This document shows positions 1 to 9,645 of a stretch of DNA of 64,000 nt, piece after piece. The stretch's first letter is position 1; each line of letters begins with the position of its first letter. The translations under genes were made by a program, and so were the position numbers. The notes below the pieces were generated by a model. The model did no database searches. It was not told where the DNA came from and worked only from the letters and a program-made list of their open reading frames with translations. Source of the DNA: Sanderia malayensis (taxonomy: Eukaryota > Cnidaria > Scyphozoa > Semaeostomeae > Pelagiidae). The stretch spans positions 4,555,087-4,619,086 of the forward strand of contig RQOL01000772.1 of NCBI GenBank assembly GCA_013076295.1, written 5' to 3'.

Positions 1-65
1 ATAGAATTCTTTGAATTCTTTTCTTTCAGATTCTTCCCAGACCACTCTATCCTGCCTCGGCATGG

Positions 66-906
66 TCAGCTTTCACCCCACCCCACGAGAGAAAACTTTT
101 CCATGCTCGAGACCATGTCTTCATAGTCGAAAATCTTTGCCACTGTTGATACCTCCTTCTTAATTATACTGTCATAGCGCTCCTCGAGTGCAATCTTTAG
201 TTCCTGGCATAGAACTAAGAGATCCTCTGTAGTACCTTCCGGTGCTCTTGCAGACATGTGAATTTCGCTTTCTTCTTTCCTTACGTTGCAGGCTAATATA
301 TATGCAATAAATAGACGATTACAACGACATATAAGGACATACAATAAATCCAGTTGAAAACTATCTTTCAAAGCAATGTCATCATTCGAGATACTATGTA
401 AGCACTGTGTGTCAGCTTAACAGTGTTGAAGTAATGATAATTTTACCTCGCTGTATTCTTCTACAATGAGCCAGTCTGTAAGAACTGGCACGCCTTGAAA
501 CATTCCTTCTACTTGCTTTTCTTCGTCTCAAGGACAATCTGTCAGCTCCGTCCAGTGCTTTGACAATTTTGAGAAGAGTATGGTGGAGGGAATTGAACCC
601 CTTGCTTTAACAACGCTTAAATTTTCCTCCATTTCATTCAAAATCCTCACAATTTTACACACCTCAATGCCAGCATTAATAATATTTGTGTGTACATCCA
701 TACATCTATTCATTGCTTTTCTTTCTTTTAGCTCGTACTGTTTTGCCTTAAAGTGCTCAAGTCCACCACTCCCAGTTGCGTTGCATTTAAAATGTTACAT
801 AATTGTACTCTTAAAGCTGTACCAAAGTTTATTCTTTCCGTTAATTAAAAACTCGTATTTTTCTCTATCGTATATTTTCCTAGATCCCCATGATTGATCA
901 AGTTTA
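66..906 (-). pseudogene. Broken coding stretch of unknown function, downstream of the 1003-1782 ORF
   Basis: A minus-strand frame runs from an acceptor-like site (CTTTTTTTCAG, exon start near 906) to a donor-like site (GAG/GTAAAA, end near 447). It reads like soluble helical protein (ERKAMNRCMDVHTNIINAG, then LNEMEENLSVVKARG), but an in-frame TAA lies at 795-797 and an in-frame TGA at 528-530. After each stop the same frame carries on as plausible protein (GGLEHFKAKQYELKE; then DEEKQVEGMFQGVPVLTDW). A further open stretch at 66 to about 290 (RAPEGTTEDLLVLCQELK) could be a last exon, though the splice phases do not join cleanly. I do not recognise the protein. It is either a decaying gene or several small exons whose borders I cannot place. 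It probably belongs with the 1003-1782 ORF. Confidence 0.35.
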
Positions 907-1002
907 CTGAAAAAAAGAAAAACATTATTGTTATAGAATTCAAAGCTACATATTCAATTTCAGACAGGTTTTTCAAACAAACTTCCAGCTCATACTCACA
1001 TA

Positions 1003-1782
1003 TTATTTTTTGGATGAAGACATCAAATGGTTTTCGCAAACTATAAACGTTATTCGACAACCATCCTCCAACATTTCAATGGGAATATCTGCGTGGGTAA
1101 CTTCTAGTAAATTACAAGCCTGCTGTAGAAGCTCGGCTGATTTGTCCATGACAGAACTGGTGTCGATCTGGTCGGATTTTTTTGCATCAATTGATAGACT
1201 GCTAAGCATGACGAATATTTGATTCAAGTCGGTTTGCATTTTCCCAAGTCGATCGTCCTCCTCGGTTTTCTTTTCTTCTTGCTCAAGAAACGTTTTTATA
1301 GACTTCTGTATTGACGTAGTTCCTGGACAAGGTGGTGCTGAACAAGGTGATAAGCTATCTATTTCTCGATTAACCTCCAACAGTGATAGTGGGGCAATGG
1401 GTTGAAACAAAGAAAAAGACGTAGTATCCATGGATATATCATCGTTTTCAAGATCACTTTCGATAACTGTATCTTGCACCATTTCTTCGTCTTTCCACAT
1501 TTCTCTTTCAGCGACTTGAGTCCGGCTTTCCACAGCTTCACTTGTTGTTTCTTTCGCCTTCAACTTCAAGAAGTCTCTCACATCTTGGTGATCTCTGGGT
1601 AGAATAGCACATAACACTTCGCTGACAAGCATGACTAATTTGTGACAAGCATGACACAAATCATTGTTGATATCTTCTTCATTTGAATCTTCTGCCCTTA
1701 CATTTATATCTTCGTTTGACATACTTTTTTCATTCAATCTTCTTTCACATTCAATTGTGCTTCTCTCAATCTTAATTATCAA
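1003..1782 (-). CDS. Hypothetical acidic protein, N-terminal exon
   Basis: An open frame of 259 codons, unusually long for this AT-rich DNA. The start could be the Met at 1782 or the one at 1722 (MSNEDINVRAED). The protein is acidic and Ser/Thr-rich, with two short CxxC/H-like residues near the N-terminus (LCHACHKL) and a probable helical stretch towards the C-terminus (MDKSAELLQQACNLLEV). The frame ends in TAA six bases before a good donor (AT/GTGAGT), so either the stop is real or an earlier donor (ATA/GTTTGC) is used. No family is recognised. It lies where the rest of DRG1 would be expected and on the same strand, so it may be nested in a DRG1 intron or sit at an assembly or rearrangement junction. 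Confidence 0.45.
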   Translation of the reverse strand: MIIKIERSTIECERRLNEKSMSNEDINVRAEDSNEEDINNDLCHACHKLVMLVSEVLCAILPRDHQDVRDFLKLKAKETTSEAVESRTQVAEREMWKDEEMVQDTVIESDLENDDISMDTTSFSLFQPIAPLSLLEVNREIDSLSPCSAPPCPGTTSIQKSIKTFLEQEEKKTEEDDRLGKMQTDLNQIFVMLSSLSIDAKKSDQIDTSSVMDKSAELLQQACNLLEVTHADIPIEMLEDGCRITFIVCENHLMSSSKK

Positions 1783-2143
1783 CAGGACTGAACTAAACTA
1801 ATGCAACCCAACCCAACCTTTGACAAATACTTTAATAAAAATGAATCATGTCAAACTGTAACTGAAAGACAAGCTGTAAAAACCCTATTGTTCATTTCAA
1901 ACGGCACTGAACAGAGTGCAAATGCTCTCATACGATTACAGCCCGTGGTCAGGATCAGTCACGTGCTCACACAAGCAACAAAAAGAGAATCACGTAACAT
2001 AAAAACACATTTTCCAAGTGGAAACAATGCCTTACCATTGTTGTGATTCCTGCACACAAGGGCATTTGAGCAATAGAGAATGCAGAAATAAAATAAAGCG
2101 CAGCAACAACAGGACTGATATTGATTAATGGACTATACCTCAC

Positions 2144-2778
2144 CTGGTACAGTAGTTAATGTTGTGAATTCATATGCAGCAACCTCTGAATACACTCCAG
2201 CAAGATTGCTCAATAATGTTGACTTTCCAACGGATGGAAAACCAACAAAACCAATTCTAGCATCTCCAGTTTTTGCAACATCAAAACCTAACAAATAATT
2301 AAGCAAAATTTATTAAACAAATTTATGAGCAAAGAATCAATAGATCGAAATAGATTTACAAAATAGAGTGGCAAAGTTAGCATCACCTTCGCCAGGTCCA
2401 CCCCCACCCCCTTTTGGGGTAATAAGTTCTCGGCGAAGCTTGGCAAGTTTTGCTTTTAACATTCCGAGATGGCTACTAGTTGCTTTATTCTTTTGCGTTC
2501 TTGCCATCTGCGAGAGAACAAGTTGAAATATAATCATAACGAAAAAACAAATCTATCTTATTCTACTGGCATGCCAAGCCAAGAGACCTCATCTTAGCTA
2601 TGATGCCAAATGTCACAAGACAAGAGGAAGAAAGCAATGAATGGCCTATACCTTTAGGCCCAAACTACCCACGTGTAACAAACGATTAAAATTTATGATA
2701 ATTAAAGACAATGCAAAAATAAAACAATTTAACTACCTCTGACTCAATATCGGCTATCCTCTGTAGTATGGTCGCCAT
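2144..2778 (-). CDS. DRG1: Developmentally regulated GTP-binding protein 1 (DRG1), first three coding exons only
   Basis: DRG1 is a conserved GTPase of the Obg/DRG class that binds DFRP1 and ribosomes and acts in translation in the cytosol. Exons are 2737-2778, 2387-2507 and 2144-2287; they join in frame with GT..AG introns and encode about 102 residues. Exon 1 begins [14 protein letters not shown]. Exon 2 carries the basic helix-turn-helix start ([20 protein letters not shown]) and the Gly-rich linker ([12 protein letters not shown]). Exon 3 carries the G1 P-loop (GFPSVGKST) and the switch region ([11 protein letters not shown]). Full-length DRG1 is about 367 residues, so the G3 DLPG motif, the G4 NKID motif and the C-terminal TGS domain are missing. 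A good donor follows exon 3 (CAG/GTGAGG), but I see no fourth exon between 1 and 2143. The rest may lie beyond the window, be lost, or be mis-assembled. Confidence 0.9.
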
Positions 2779-2866
2779 TATAAATTACTTTTTAAATGAA
2801 ATAGTTGATAGTTTTAGGACAGCAAGTTCATTCGAAAAAGTGCACAGGGAAAAGGAATGACATGAC

Positions 2867-3354
2867 CAAGGTTGTCAGATTGAAATCTTCAAAATTCCCA
2901 AGTCGAGGCTCAAAAAATCCCGAAATCCATTGTTTTAAAAATAAAATTCCCAAGGTTAAATTTTTTCTTTGGAAATAACGTCATTCATGCAAAATGGCAA
3001 AGATCCCGAGATTTTAAATCCTGAGATTTCAATTGTTTTTAAGCTTTCCGTTATCGATGTTTACATTTTACCAGTGTTTATAATTTTTCCAGCCACCGCA
3101 ATCTACAGCCTTTTCGCTAATTTGTTCTTATTTTCCAGTGGTGCCATCAAGCATCAACGACAAAATAATCAGTTTGAATGAAAATATGACTGATTTTGTG
3201 AATGTTCAAACAAAGTGGACAATTGCCGATAAACTTCTAAAATTCTCAAGATATATCCCAAGGTTTTTTTCGAAAAAATAATTCCCAAGGAAAATCCCAT
3301 CAGCCTCAAAAAATCCCAAGACCTTGGGATAAAATCCCAAGTCTGACAACCCTG
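2867..3354. mobile_element. Small inverted-repeat element in the DRG1/ZSWIM7 divergent promoter
   Basis: The left end reads CCAAGGTTGTCAGATTGAAA and the right end, reverse-complemented, reads CCAGGGTTGTCAGACTTGGG. The word AATCCCAAG and its complement recur inside both ends. At about 490 bases with no intact transposase, this looks like a non-autonomous DNA transposon. It fills most of the 734-base gap between the start codons of DRG1 and ZSWIM7. Confidence 0.6.
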
Positions 3355-3512
3355 GACATGACTTGATGTTACCTCGATTTCATGTTCATGATGTAGAGGC
3401 CATCATTGAAATGAATTGAATTTCTCCATTAAAATTTCTCAGAATTGAATTTGGCGGGAAGTAAATAAGTGAAAATATCTTGCTTTTTGTGTTTGGTTGG
3501 GAATCGGGGAAA

Positions 3513-4623
3513 ATGTCTTCTGATATTGTAAAGGATTTGGCCAAAGAATTATTTATAACAGCCGGAAAGGACAAGAAGGAATACGGAAAATGTAGGTGCT
3601 TTCCTTTTTTTAAATACATACAAACACTACATTGCTAAATAATATCCACGAACAAGTCTTGTTAAGGTCCTGAAGTTGAATTTTGTTTACTTTAACCTCT
3701 ACTACCTCTCCCCTTCAGTGACAGATGAAGTTATTTCCGCGTAAGTTTTATTATACTTAGGTTTACTTAGGTGGTCTTCGAACTCAGGCTTCCGCCTCTC
3801 TATTCGACTCTACTTGTTGTGGTCTTCTGGTTCCGGGTGGGTCTGCCCTGTAGTTAAACACCAGCTCCTCGTTCTTCCAATGTTTATCCAGTTTAGCCTC
3901 AAAGGATTTGACGCTACAAGCTGACACTATTTCTTCAGTTAGTGAATTCCAAGGAGTGACCACTCTATGTGTGAAAGAGTGTCGTTTGTGATTATTCCTT
4001 TGTTCTTCTATGACGAGAATAAATCTTATGAGAAAAACTGCCGCAACAACACAACTTGATCTTTTTTGTTCCAGTTTGAACTGTTTATTTCAAGGAACAT
4101 TGCTTCATGCATTTGACTTATTAGATCGTGAATTCATAACTAAACTGCGTACACCAAGCCATCGTGAAGTTTTTCAGGTAAATTTCAGCCAATTTCTTGT
4201 TTACATGACACCGGAAAATAGGACAATAGCTTAAACTAATGATACTTGAATTCTCCTAAAGGTTAAAGGCTCAAGTGGTATTCCGTACTTCTGTTTTCAA
4301 GCTTGTGATTACTGCACATGCGCATCATTTATTTATTCAGGTAATGAACTTTGCAGACAAAAGACCACCAAACATTTCATCAAATTAATCATGTTATCTA
4401 TGCTATGTTGGTTATGTTAAGAACAACTTAGCATAAGAAAATCACAGATTTTACTTCTCTTGTAGTGCTTCTGAAAAGAGAGCTTCTAATGTGTAAGCAT
4501 CTGCTTGCAATGCATCTAGCAATTGCACTTGAAGATTTTTCAGTAAGGGAAATTACAGATCAAGAATATGTTGCATATGTAGCTTATGAAACAGAATCCC
4601 CTATAAAGAAGGAAGCAAATTAA
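3513..4623 (+). CDS. ZSWIM7: Zinc finger SWIM domain-containing protein 7 (SWS1 ortholog)
   Basis: ZSWIM7/SWS1 partners SWSAP1 in the animal Shu complex, which promotes RAD51-dependent homologous recombination in the nucleus. Five exons join in frame: 3513-3591, 3719-3740 (only 22 bases), 4075-4177, 4262-4340 and 4466-4623, giving about 146 residues against roughly 140 in human. The central part (LLHAFDLLDREFITKL, then PSHREVFQVKGSSG) matches the conserved core. The SWIM zinc finger is intact: CDYCTC gives the CxC pair and LLMCKHLLAMHLA gives the CxH pair. The start follows from the Met that keeps the frame with the conserved downstream exons. DRG1 is divergently transcribed upstream, with an inverted-repeat element between them. 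RFC5 follows tail-to-tail, 270 bases away. Confidence 0.9.
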
Positions 4624-4892
4624 GAGAATACTGTGAGTAACTGACCATAGCTCATCATGTTGTGGGTGTATTATTAGAAAAAGGCCAACAATTCTAGAAT
4701 AATTACAAATGGCAGAAGTTAATATCATCTCATCGGAGGCTCATTTATGCTGGTAAAATTTGACAAAACTGCACCATGAGCATAAATAATACCAAGACAT
4801 TATCTCTTATATTATCTTGATGCAAAATGAGTTGCCAACAGATGCCTGAAATATTATGATGCTAAATAATCCATGAGTGGTGAGGCAATAAT

Positions 4893-7439
4893 TCACGCTT
4901 GTACTTCTGCACCAATGTCATCTCTCACACCTTGGAATGCTGCAACAAGTGAGCTCAATTGAATTTTTTCTGATGCTCCTGAAGCCAACCTGTATCTGAA
5001 ATTGAAAAGCAAAAGCCACAATTCAAGAGTTTGGAAAATCACATATTTGACTGTGTTCCTAAGAGATTGCTTGATACAATAGATATTATCACACAAAGAA
5101 GCATAATATGTTGCATAATTGTGGTTTTCACTTTGCTTTAGCAAAGATTTAATAAAAAAGCCACATACTCAACTTCAGCCATTTTTTCGAGCAGCATAAT
5201 TTTAATCCGTGGAGGCATACTAACTAGAAATTAAAAAGTAGCAGAGTTAATTATTAGAAAATAGCAACAATTAATTACTAACAACTAATAACATATTAAT
5301 TTAATGAAAAGTCAATCAAATTTGTGAATTATTTTGTCAAAAAAGTCTTAGAGTTCGCGTTAGCAGACACTTTTTGGACCAAGGGAAACAAAAATTCATT
5401 CGAGCAAGCAAATGTTTGAGTTAGTGGGTATTTGAGTTAGCGGATGTCAACTGTACTCATTTAATTCATTGATTAAAGTAAAAAGTACTCAGCAGCAAGA
5501 AGAATGACTCACTTCTCTGCACATATGAATGGACTTCAGTTAAAATATCCTGCAATGCCAAACCTTTCAAGCTCTTCATTTTTGAAATATCTTAATGCCA
5601 AGTTAAGTCCAGAACATTCATGCATATATGCAATTAATTTTCATCTATCGACAATGTTACCAAGTTCGCTTAAAACGTGCAGAGTTACATGAGAAAGGAT
5701 ACTGAAACTGGCTGTCTTGAAACCTTCATTAAGCATCCAAGTGACAATGCTAGCTATATCACTTCTCAGAGGTTGGCCTGTACATGTATAAACATTGTCC
5801 TCATTCACAACATCAAATGCCATTGATGTACACTGAAAATTGTAGAGTAGACATCAGACGTGCACATAAAATAAATCAACCACTCTATGGTCTTATTATG
5901 CAACATGCACTCTTTGCATATTGTATTTGCTATAGTATTGTACTAACAATATGTGATGTAGCTGTTTACCTGTAGGATATTGATTGATTTTCGCATATCA
6001 CCATTGGCTAATCTTGTCAAGCTCTTCATTCCATCTTCAGTAACCCTGACACTGAAAAAAAGGGAGTGAAAAACAATTTTACCACCCAGTTAATGATCGT
6101 TCTTGACTAGTCATCATTAAAGTTTAAAGAACACAGAGATGAACGTTTTCTGTACTTTTCTGCGTTGATTACATGCTCCAGCCGCAGTTGCATTTGTTGA
6201 TTTTCCAAAGGTCCAAATCGAAACCGTGTGCATCTTGATTGCAATGCAGGAATAATACCAGTCAGGTAATTGCAAATCATACAGAATCTGGTGTTCTCTG
6301 TATACTTCTCCATAACTGAAAAGACAAAACATACACTTCAATGTGTGGAGTCTACCAGAGTAAATGCCATATAGATAAGCACAATAAGTGACATTCAGGT
6401 GGGAAATTAAGTTTGAAGGACAATACCTCTTCTTAGAGCATTTTGAGCATCGTTTGTCATAGAATCAGCCTCATCTAAGATCACTAGCTTGAATTTTGAC
6501 CTAAAAATATCAAAAAGTCAATACCCAATGACGAACCATCGAGTATTAAGTTTTAAAAGTCTTTTGAAAAGGTTGTCAGAAAAGTCTATTGGCTATAGCT
6601 TGCCTTCTTACTTGAATATTGTTCTCGTACTTGCAAATGTAAGAATCTGTTGTCTTACAATTCCAATACCTCTGTCATCAGATGCGTTGAGCTGTAAAAT
6701 ATCATTGCCATTTTTAGGAGCTGTAAAATACCAGTATTGTTAGAAGCATTCCTTGACTCCCAAAAACTAATATATTAATGCATTTTTAAGTCTCTTTGAT
6801 AAAAATAAAGAAACAGAGTGTAACTCACTTCTAATACCATTGAGTTAAATTCTTTTTTCGAATACAATTGCCTGGCAACAGCAAGAATAGTGGATGTTTT
6901 GCCAGTCCCGGCTGGGCCATAAAACAATAAATGAGGAAGCTTGTCTTCCTTGATAAACCTTTGAACTGCAAAATACAATTCCTACATGAGATCTGGGTTC
7001 TAGCCCTAGCACTACTTATAAAAAAAAGTTACTGTTTATAAGTTAAGGCTTGTTATTTACCCTAGCCCTATTTAATAAAAAAATATTAGGCTTGTTATTT
7101 ACAACTATATATACATACTGGTATTGATTATGTCTTTGTGTGATATGAGGTCTGCTAAAGAATTTGGCCTGTATTTTTCCACCCTTATGAGAGAATATAG
7201 ATTTAAATTGCATTGAAATGTTTATTAGATACATTGGTGAACAAACAATAAGCACCTCAACTCGAACCACGTGGTGAGAATGGCCTACATCAGCAGGATG
7301 ACCTGACCTGACCAGACCAAGGGCACTTTCCCTTCCTGCAAGATGGACTTATAACAACAAATATTTATGTAAAAACTCGAAAATATCTTTACCATGGCAG
7401 ATGCCGGTCAATTTCTTTGTTTGTACTCGTCTCAGGCAT
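4893..7439 (-). CDS. RFC5: Replication factor C subunit 5 (clamp-loader AAA+ ATPase)
   Basis: RFC5 is a small subunit of the RFC complex that loads PCNA onto primed DNA, and it is also part of the RAD17, CTF18 and ATAD5 loaders. Eleven exons join in frame: 7393-7439, 7119-7183, 6829-6965, 6612-6691, 6427-6500, 6156-6315, 5970-6051, 5703-5832, 5513-5590, 5169-5223 and 4893-4995. The total is 1011 bases or 336 residues, against 340 in human. Exon 2 has the RFC box (WVEKYRP). Exon 3 has Walker A (YGPAGTGKTST). Exon 5 has Walker B (VILDEAD). Exon 6 has the RFC signature SRC with the arginine finger (PALQSRCTRFRFGPL). The C-terminal collar ends EKIQLSSLVAAFQ. The start is the only in-frame Met ahead of HLPWVEKYRP. 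It shares an upstream region with the ELMO-domain gene. Confidence 0.95.
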
Positions 7440-7759
7440 TTTATTTCCAAGATTTACGAAGTGGACGAAGTATGGAGAGTTCTTCACAAGTTCTTCCAAA
7501 GCCCGCCAAATGTGCCTTGTTTTCAAAACGAGGTAGCACTTGCCCATGACATCTGCATACTCCTGCGCATCAACAAGAGATGCTACTGCGCATACCAGTC
7601 AAAAGGGAGTGTGAATGAATTGAAAGGAAAAACAACATCCAACAGTAATGAGTTGAGTTGGCCAGTTTCGTAGTTAAAAGGTTTGTTATATATCTGTTTT
7701 AGTATTTTTACAAATGCACTAGGCAGCTAGATTTTGTAAATCCCTGAGCCTCTTGAACA
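7440..7759. promoter_or_regulatory. Putative bidirectional promoter, RFC5 / ELMO-domain gene
   Basis: The start codons of RFC5 (minus) and the ELMO-domain gene (plus) are only 320 bases apart and point away from each other, so this segment must hold both 5' UTRs and at least part of both promoters. I see no clear TATA box. The site itself is inferred from gene layout, not from a recognised motif. Confidence 0.5.
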
Positions 7760-8683
7760 ATGTCTTCAACAAATGTCTTTATGCAATGGCTCGTATCCTG
7801 GTTGGACAACTGGGCCAGGCACTCGGGTATTCGAAACATCATCAAATTGATACTGAGACAGCTGACAGGGAAATGCGAACTGCAGAGAATTTGTGACCAG
7901 AAATCTACAGACGCCAGAACTATGAGGCTAGTGGAGAATTGTTTGTACCTTTCTAAATTTCCTGAGCTAAGACGTATCCTTGTTGCTGATGACATGAAAA
8001 TTAAAACTGCATTTGAAAACATCCTTATTACAAAACGCATATTGTCAAGTGAAAACCCGGTCTTTACTGAAATGATGCCAGTGCTTCTTGCAAAAATACT
8101 GAGCTATAATAAATTGGCTGCCAACGTTGAGAAAATCCGATCTATCCCATATGATGAGAAAGATGAAGAACATGAAATACTGCTACTGAAATTGTGGAAT
8201 TCTCTGAAACCAGACGACTGTCTCAATGGCAGATATACATTGCAGTGGGGAGAGATTGGCTTCCAAGGAAAAAACCCGGCAACTGATTTTAGGGGAATGG
8301 GTATCCTTAGTCTAAGGAACTTGATATTTTTCATTGATAAACAGCCAGATGAAGTAAAAAGAATGTTTAGCCTCTCCTTGCACCCCAGATTTGGTTACCC
8401 GTTCTCTGTGGCTGGCATTAATCTCACAGGAGTTGCATTTGATTTGTTGAGGTCAGGAAAGCTTAAATCGTACTTCTATGCAACTGATGAAACATCCTAT
8501 AACATAGAACATTTTCAAGATGTATTCATCAGACTCTTCAATGGTTTCACAACATACTACATCTCCTCTGAGCCCGAAAATATCATGGAATTCAACCAAT
8601 TGCTGGGAAAATATAAAGAAATTATTTCGTCAAGGCTAGAAAAGAATGATTTGAAGTTTGATGACAACATTTTTACAATATAA
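7760..8683 (+). CDS. ELMO domain-containing protein (ELMOD1/2-like Arl GAP), intronless
   Basis: ELMOD proteins are GTPase-activating proteins for ARL2 and related ARF-family GTPases. This frame of 307 codons is close to the usual 290-330 residues of ELMOD1/2. The N-terminal third is helical (LVSWLDNWARHSGIRN). The ELMO domain covers roughly residues 135-290 and includes the diagnostic block WGEIGFQGKNPATDFRGMG, whose arginine in DFRG is the residue needed for GAP activity in the family. It continues with LRNLIFF and SYNIEHFQDVFIRLF. Unlike its neighbours it has no intron in the coding region, which could mean a retrocopy or simply intron loss. Whether it is ELMOD1, 2 or 3 cannot be settled by eye. 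Confidence 0.88.
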   Translation: MSSTNVFMQWLVSWLDNWARHSGIRNIIKLILRQLTGKCELQRICDQKSTDARTMRLVENCLYLSKFPELRRILVADDMKIKTAFENILITKRILSSENPVFTEMMPVLLAKILSYNKLAANVEKIRSIPYDEKDEEHEILLLKLWNSLKPDDCLNGRYTLQWGEIGFQGKNPATDFRGMGILSLRNLIFFIDKQPDEVKRMFSLSLHPRFGYPFSVAGINLTGVAFDLLRSGKLKSYFYATDETSYNIEHFQDVFIRLFNGFTTYYISSEPENIMEFNQLLGKYKEIISSRLEKNDLKFDDNIFTI

Positions 8684-9244
8684 CTTGGACTAATCATAAA
8701 AAGAAAATTGTAAAAAATATTTTCAGCTGATTTAGAGTAAATGCTAAAAAATTCGTAATTTTTTGAATGCTATTGTTTTCCATGTATATAAAGTCTATGA
8801 AATACATTGATGTTAAGAAATATTCCTAAATATCAATTCCAAGATGAGATTTGTTTGCATTCTTTCCACACCTGAGCCTCAAATAAAACTCTTTTTGACC
8901 CCCCTCCCTGACCTACACAGAAATTGTACAGCACTTACTTTCATACAGCTCACTGAAGGTTGTGGGTATGGATAGCAATCACTACAAACCTACAGGCTGA
9001 CAGCAGCTATCAACAACTGCATAGAAATTCTGTGATAGAATGAATGCAACTGTGGAAAAGTGTGTGAACTTTGTAGATTTCAGTTCATTTGAGCACAAAC
9101 CAGCCTTGAGAAAGTACTGTATGTAAACATTGTTTTTATTAATATAACAGAAGCTATAAAGATTATTATTATTAGATAATTGGATAAAAAGATAAGAATC
9201 TCCCCCAAATCAATAACACTCAACCTCTAAATATAAAAGGATTT
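8684..9244. other. Gene-free stretch after the ELMO-domain gene
   Basis: This is the 3' flank of the ELMO-domain gene. An AATAAA occurs at 8881-8886 and could serve as a polyadenylation signal. I see nothing else that I can name. Confidence 0.4.
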
Positions 9245-9590
9245 TCGTATTTCCTCCATTAAATGGGGCATTTATTAATATCGGCACTTTTTGGGGGGCG
9301 CCTAATCGAAGTACAAGATCACAGCCTCTGTCATTGGGTCCAGAAAAAAAGAAAATGGTTTAGTTGTGCTTTGGCTTTATGGAGCAGCAACGTAGAAATG
9401 TGCCAAACTATGGACATTTTTGTAAAAGAATTTGAAAACAATTGGCTTTTGATACCACAATACACTACACCAACTTAAAAAAATTGTTGTGTGGGGGGTG
9501 TTTAATCGAGGGGGGCATTTATTTCAAAAGTTGGTAGCATAAGGCAGCGTTTATTCGAGGGGGCGGCGTTTAATCGAGGAAATACAGTAT
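9245..9590. mobile_element. Inverted-repeat element, CCTCGATTAA family, copy 1
   Basis: The left end CGTATTTCCTCCATTAAA and the right end TTTAATCGAGGAAATACAGT are inverted repeats, and words such as AATCGAGGGGGGC recur inside. A second copy lies at 52339-52583, sharing internal text (TCATTGGGTCCAGAAAAA, GAAAATGGTTTAGTTGTG). No transposase is present, so it is non-autonomous. Confidence 0.65.
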
Positions 9591-9645
9591 GTCAAGTAAG
9601 AAAATTGCAACCTCCTAAGTCAATAAATATAGCTAAAAGTAAAAG

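Noticed and set aside
528..530. In-frame TGA considered as selenocysteine
   Set aside because: No recognisable SECIS hairpin was seen, and a second stop (TAA) lies in the same frame, so decay is simpler.
7708..8334. Minus-strand frames opposite the ELMO-domain gene
   Set aside because: Shadows of a well-supported gene on the plus strand.
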